This document shows positions 4,300 through 8,024 of a stretch of 8,024 nucleotides of DNA, in pieces. Every line of letters starts with the position of its first letter. The first letter of the stretch is position 1. The notes beneath the pieces are model-generated. The model was given only the letters and a program-made list of their open reading frames with translations, had not been told where the DNA came from and searched no databases. The DNA is taken from positions 1 through 8,024 of the forward strand of contig JAITQZ010000016.1 in NCBI GenBank assembly GCA_031288635.1, given 5' to 3'. This DNA is from Candidatus Peribacteria bacterium (GTDB lineage: Bacteria > Patescibacteria > JAEDAM01 > Absconditabacterales > Absconditicoccaceae). The position numbers and the translations under genes are program-made.

Positions 4300-5088
4300 T
4301 TAATAGAACCTTTTTCTATTCCGTCTCACGATAGTTATCACCCCTGCAAGGAAGAGAAAGAGAGACAAGTACTGTTTTACGTCAAGTGATATTCCTCAAA
4401 ACACGGTAAACACCCCATATCTCGGATAGTGCTGGAAAAGAAAACAAATATTCATCACAATCAATAACCCTAACAGACCTCGCATTCCCAGCCCGTTTTT
4501 CTTTCGAAGGATTTTAATAAAATTAAATAAAAAGCTGACCAACAACGCCCCAATCGACAAAAAAAGCCCAATTGGATATACCCCATCAAATTTCGTTAAA
4601 GCACTTTCTGGATGCAAAGCCCTGATGGCAAACCCACTCGCAGTCGGTTTTCCTACAAAACCATCTCCCAACGTCAGAAAGATTCCCATAATAATCATCC
4701 CATTACAAAAGGCTGAAAAGAGAATATCAGCCCAGATTTTTTTATTTTCTGTCCTCTTAATACTAGAAAAAAAGCTGGCAAGAAACACAAAGACCCCAAT
4801 AGCCATCCCCACAAAATGCAAATCAAAATTATGCGGACGGAGAATAGTAAAAATTTCTGCCAGAGAAGAAGGGAGCAAAGAAGAGGTCGCCAATGCTACT
4901 GCCGTATAACGTCCAAGCAGGTAAATCACGATGAGCCAAATCGGCAACTGATAAAAGAGTTTGTAAAAATCCTGATGATTTCTTTTTGCCAAAAAATGGC
5001 ACGTCAAAATGAATACTATCAATACCAGAACCAATCCTACTACCATCATCGAAATCTTTGCACCAAATAACTCAAAATACGGGAACAT
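4300..5088 (-). CDS. Lgt-like multi-pass membrane protein (prolipoprotein diacylglyceryl transferase family, divergent)
   Basis: With TGA read as Gly at residue 231 (4398-4396) this is a 262-residue protein of about seven hydrophobic segments, the size and topology of Lgt, which transfers diacylglycerol from phosphatidylglycerol to the lipobox Cys of prolipoproteins. Supporting features are the start FPYFELFGAKISMMVVGLVL; YLLGRY near 57-61 (family GGRLGY); DLHFVGMAIG with H91 in the place of the conserved His; GKPT at 146-149; HPES at 159-162 (family HPSQLYE); and the C-terminal pattern FGGISLDVKQYLSLFLFLAG (family FG.LS.GQ.LSLP). However, the hallmark GRIGNFxNGE reads like LTLGDGFVGKPT here, so the usual Arg and Asn are not evident. 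It may be a relative with altered chemistry. Start ATG 5088, stop TAA. It is transcribed divergently from the rlmL-like gene. Confidence 0.68.
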
Positions 5089-5154
5089 AGGTAACGCTAA
5101 AAACTAAAAGCTCTCTTAACACTGCATATAGCATACTAAAACATATCTTAATAT

Positions 5155-5182
5155 ACTATACAGAAATGGAAAGCATTTGCAA
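5155..5182 (-). promoter_or_regulatory. promoter of the lgt-like gene
   Basis: On the minus strand TTGCAA (5182-5177) and TATAGT (5160-5155) are 16 bases apart, followed by a leader of about 60 bases. The -35 type matches those of rplJ and rpmI. Confidence 0.5.
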
Positions 5183-5204
5183 GTGAAGTAAAAATAAGTA
5201 CACT
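5177..5204 (+). promoter_or_regulatory. possible promoter of the rlmL-like operon, sharing its -35 with lgt
   Basis: The palindromic TTGCAA (5177-5182) also serves the plus strand, with TACACT (5199-5204) 16 bases downstream, a four-of-six match to TATAAT. A small palindrome, CCTATTTATAGG (5208-5219), lies near the expected transcript start. The -10 is weak. Confidence 0.35.
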
Positions 5205-5234
5205 ACACCTATTTATAGGCTTTCTATTCCATCA

Positions 5235-6374
5235 ATGAATATCTTGATTACTTGCCCCTTTGGGCTTTCTGCCCTCCTCGCCAAAGAACTAAAAAGACTG
5301 CAAATTACTCCCGTAAAAACCTTGGATACAGCAATCTTGGCTACCACCGATTGGAAAGGCATTTACACCATCAATTTACGGTCTCGCCTCGCAAATAAAT
5401 GTTATCTCATTCTTGGAGAAAGCAGAATAACAACCTTTGACCAGCTTTTTGATTTCGTGGGAAAGTTGCCACGAGGGGAATATTTGGCCTCATCAAACCT
5501 TAGTATCCAAGTAGTGAGTAAACACTCTCAACTTTCTGCAGAGAAGAGCATCCAATCCGTAGGACACAAAGCAATACTGAACGCACTAACCCCTACAATC
5601 ACTTCACCAAAAACAGAAAACACTCCTATCTCTACCGTATTATTCTATCTTGACCACGACCAGCTCAAAGTCTGTCTGAATACTTCTGGAGCTTCGCTCC
5701 ATCAACGTGGATGGAGGAATCAGACTTGACCTGCACCTCTGAAAGAAAATCTGGCTGCGGCAATGGTGCTGCTTTCTGGTTGGAAATTTACTGCTCCGCT
5801 TCGAGACCCATTTTGTGGCTCAGGGACCATAGTCATCGAAGCAGCAATGCTTGCAAAAAATATTGCTCCCGGGATAAAGAGAACGTTTGCGTTTCAGCAG
5901 TTTAGAAATTATGACTCTGTACTCCGAACTACCCTGTTGGAAGAAGCGAAAGCAAAGGAATTCCAAGGGGAATATCAGCTTTTTGGGTCGGATATTGATA
6001 CACAGGTACTTGCTTACGCCAAAGAAAATGCTGAACGTGCTGGGGTAGCTGAATACATTTCGTGGAAAGAGGCAGATTTCTCTATTGTAGACAATTCTTT
6101 CCCGATGTTACCAAAGAAAGGAACAAGCCTTATTCCTACCGTCCCTTCTTGGCTACTCACCAACCCACCTTACGGGAAACGTCTCAACGCAAATGAAAAT
6201 CTCACTCCACTCTACCACCACCTTGCGACCCTTTTACAGCAGAAAGAGACATTTGGTGGCGTAATTAGTTCTTTTCCGTGAATACATCAGCTTTTTCCCC
6301 CCTCTTGATTTTCTCACAAATCGCTCTATACTGGAGCAGACCAAGTGGAATTTTACTATAAAAAACCGCTCTAA
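5235..6374 (+). CDS. rlmL: THUMP-type class I SAM-dependent RNA methyltransferase (RlmL/YpsC family, three TGA=Gly)
   Basis: This 379-residue enzyme probably methylates guanine N2 in 23S rRNA, as RlmL does at G2445. The N-terminus (MNILITCPFGLSALLAKELKRL) matches the family start. A THUMP-like RNA-binding region spans about 45-150. HQRGWRNQT-Gly-PAPLKENLAAAM follows, then SAM-binding motif I DPFCGSGT (191-198), acidic GSDID (251-255) and catalytic motif IV NPPYGKR (310-316). TGA codons occur at residues 165, 349 and 358. Residue 165 is the invariant Gly of G-x-APLKE, and reading it as a stop would separate the THUMP and catalytic halves. Length matches single-domain YpsC relatives rather than the double-domain E. 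coli RlmL. ATG 5235, stop TAA. It is followed after three bases by the YgjP-like gene. The exact target base is inferred. Confidence 0.93.
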
Positions 6375-6377
6375 CGG

Positions 6378-6974
6378 ATGTTTCCCCATACCATCACCTA
6401 TACTCGCAATCGTAATGCGTATATCAAAATTTCTTCCGAAGGAACCGTACTTTTTACCATTCCTCAGCGATGTAAACGTGATGAAAAGTTTATCCAATCC
6501 CTTTTCAGCAAAGGAGAAAAACTGTGGGAACGTTATCAAACTCGTCCCAAATTGGAAAAATGGAACGACCAAGGATTACAGCTATTTGGAGAATGGATAC
6601 CTTGGGAAGAGACTTGAACATTGCACAAGGTTGCAAAGGATAGTAAAAAATTAGAACACCAATTGAAACAAATTTTGTATGAATACGCTATTGAACGGTT
6701 AGATATTTTCAGTACTAAGCTGGGAAAAGAATATGCTTCCCTCACCATCAGAAAAGCAAAGTCCAGACGAGGTAGTTGTTCTCACCATCAAAAAATCATG
6801 CTCAATCTGGCACTGGTTTTTTTGCCACGTGAATATATCCAGTATGTTATCGCTCACGAAGCAGCACATTTGGTAGAAAAAAATCACAGTACAGCTTTTT
6901 GGACGCTGGTAAACAATCTCTTTCCTGACTATTACGAGGTGAGAAAAAGGCTGAAAAAACTGATGGTTGATTAA
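6378..6974 (+). CDS. YgjP-like zinc metallopeptidase (M48-type HExxH, one TGA=Gly)
   Basis: This 198-residue protein is complete if TGA at 6615-6617 (residue 80) is Gly. The C-terminal half has the family block: IRKAKSRRGSCS (about 124-135; the family usually has a Trp in RWGSCS, here Arg), MLNLALVFLPREYIQYVIAHEAAHL, then EKNHSTAFW and PDYYEVRKRLKKL. H160, E161, H164 and H170 are the expected zinc and catalytic residues (HEAAH plus NH). The N-terminal half is the usual variable beta-rich segment (YIKISSEGTVLFTIP). Relatives are little characterised; proteolysis is presumed from the motif. It begins three bases after the rlmL-like stop, so the two are co-transcribed. It ends eight bases from the convergent META-domain gene. 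Confidence 0.92.
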
Positions 6975-6982
6975 ATAATTGA

Positions 6983-7999
6983 TTAAAGCGTATCCTGATG
7001 TAAATCATTGAGAATTTCTGCTACGTCTTGAATTACTTCATCTTCACGGGTAGCTTCATCAGTAATACTAGCAATATCTCACAAAGACGGGGTAGTATAA
7101 AGAAAAAGATGTCCTGATGTGGTAGTGATAGCCAAAGATGCTAAGTTGTCAGATGCCATACGGGTACTAGCAATCGAAAATTGTGCTCCGTCAGGCGTAA
7201 ATGCAGTCTCTAACCTATTTGCTTCTTCGTCGGTACAAAACATTTTGGTACTCATCAATGCTGGAACGGTAAAAGTAGTATCAGTAATAGAAAGTGTACC
7301 GTTGAGCGTATTACAAAATTTTGTAGAAAGTTCATTGAGTCCAAAGGAAAGTACATACGTACCACTTACGGGCTGTCCATCAAACTCCTTCAACGTCCAA
7401 GAGGTAGCAGACAATGGTCACGGTATTAATCATTCGCTTTCCTGTATTCCTTCTGGCAGCCCATATTGAGCTATCCAAGCATCTACGATTGTAGGGATTT
7501 CTCCTTTTAGTCTCTCAAAGGTGAAATCAATCGCCTTACTTACTTCCTTTTTGAGGGAATCCACAGCAGTAATCTCCTCTCAAGGTATGGAGTCTTCAAC
7601 AAGCATTTTCTGTCGGTCTGTGGCAGTAAAAGTCTCTTGGAGTTTTTGTTGCATAAATTTATCAAATCCTGGCTGTTTGAACACCGCTGCCATCGTAGGA
7701 TTGATACGTATTTCCTCTTGTACCCGATGGTAAAATGCTATGGTAGGACCAATTACTATACCACCAAACATTCAGATAAACCATCCCAAAAATCCCAAAG
7801 GAATAGCAGAAATAATGATACTTGCCCAAGCTTTCCCTCTAGGTGCTTTGAACAACGCAATAATTCCCAATAAAAGAGAGAGCACCAATAAAGGAATTCC
7901 TATCAAGAAAAAGGACAATACCACTCCAATAATAGCCAACATCAACGCTATGGTAGCTAACGTATTACGTGGAGAGGGAGTAAGAGTTTCTTCAACCAT
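6983..7999 (-). CDS. membrane-anchored META/HslJ-like domain protein (five TGA=Gly)
   Basis: The frame is continuous for 338 residues from ATG 7999 to TAA 6985-6983 if TGA is Gly at residues 76, 140, 190, 194 and 307. Residues about 12-84 are hydrophobic with a short loop (IALFKAPRGKAWASI) and resemble the DUF4190-type membrane domain. Residues about 85-190 are polar and helical, with alternating charges suggesting a stalk. Residues about 198-306 are a META (DUF306/HslJ-like) domain: SWTLKEFDGQPVSGTYVLSF, FCNTLNG with C229, LMSTKMFCTDEEANRLE with C255, and a C-terminal strand HLFLYTTPS. A short acidic tail follows. META domains occur in heat-shock HslJ and secreted proteins; their function is poorly known. 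Under the standard code this would look like a string of fragments. A U-rich element lies 11 bases before the start. Confidence 0.88.
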
Positions 8000-8010
8000 T
8001 AGTAAAAAAA

Positions 8011-8024
8011 TAAGAAATAAAAAT
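8011..8024 (-). promoter_or_regulatory. U-rich pre-start element of the META-domain gene
   Basis: ATTTTTATTTCTTA (coding sense), at the window edge, ends 11 bases before the ATG and contains the same 13-mer found before rplJ. More promoter sequence may lie outside the window. Confidence 0.5.

Noticed and set aside
6378..6974. Two separate genes split at TGA 6615-6617, the second starting with TTG at 6621.
   Set aside because: The halves are in the same frame and together make a normal-length YgjP-like protein; TGA is glycine elsewhere in the window.
2528..7999. Many apparently broken genes (pseudogenes or sequencing errors).
   Set aside because: Every break is an in-frame TGA with conserved sequence continuing in the same frame; there are no frameshifts and no TAA/TAG interruptions. 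Recoding explains all of them at once.
1..8024. A defence, phage or conjugative system.
   Set aside because: All identifiable genes are housekeeping or small membrane/unknown proteins; no nuclease, integrase, transposase, toxin-antitoxin or phage gene is visible.

Overview
The window reads as a chromosomal piece of a bacterium that decodes UGA as glycine (genetic code 25), as known for Candidatus Absconditabacteria (SR1) and Gracilibacteria. Six genes are whole only if 13 in-frame TGA codons are read through. The best anchor is an RNA methyltransferase in which TGA falls on the invariant Gly of its G-x-APLKE motif. Every complete gene ends in TAA or TAG and none in TGA. The window cannot separate the two phyla. 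Apart from one GC-rich block the DNA is AT-rich, genes are closely packed, and start codons lack recognisable Shine-Dalgarno sequences.

Layout. Positions 1-179 (+) hold the 3' end of an unidentified gene. From about 5100 down to 335 nearly everything is on the minus strand. In reading order these are: an Lgt-like membrane protein (5088-4300); rpmI-rplT (4146-3594) behind a good promoter whose -10 box is flanked by an inverted repeat; a GC-rich hairpin element (about 3590-3430); tRNA-Leu(UAA) (3411-3325); a pyridoxamine-phosphate-oxidase-family protein (3256-2843); a two-helix membrane protein (2800-2528); a small basic protein that may be a divergent bS21 (2488-2225); rplU and infA overlapping by one base (2182-1599); then a promoter, a clear L10 leader, rplJ and rplL (1323-403) and a strong intrinsic terminator (360-335). 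On the plus strand rlmL-like and YgjP-like genes (5235-6974) form a two-gene operon diverging from lgt. It converges, with an 8-base gap, on a minus-strand gene (7999-6983) joining a membrane domain to a META/HslJ-like domain and carrying five TGA codons.

Functionally this is a translation-centred region: five firm ribosomal proteins plus one possible, IF-1, a tRNA and an rRNA-methyltransferase-like enzyme. The less conventional content is the recoding itself, its absence from the ribosomal genes, a repeated U-rich element (consensus near TTTTATTTnYTA, coding sense) 10-18 bases before at least seven start codons, and the hairpin element between rplT and the tRNA. No mobile-element proteins, CRISPR array, phage genes or recognisable defence system were found.
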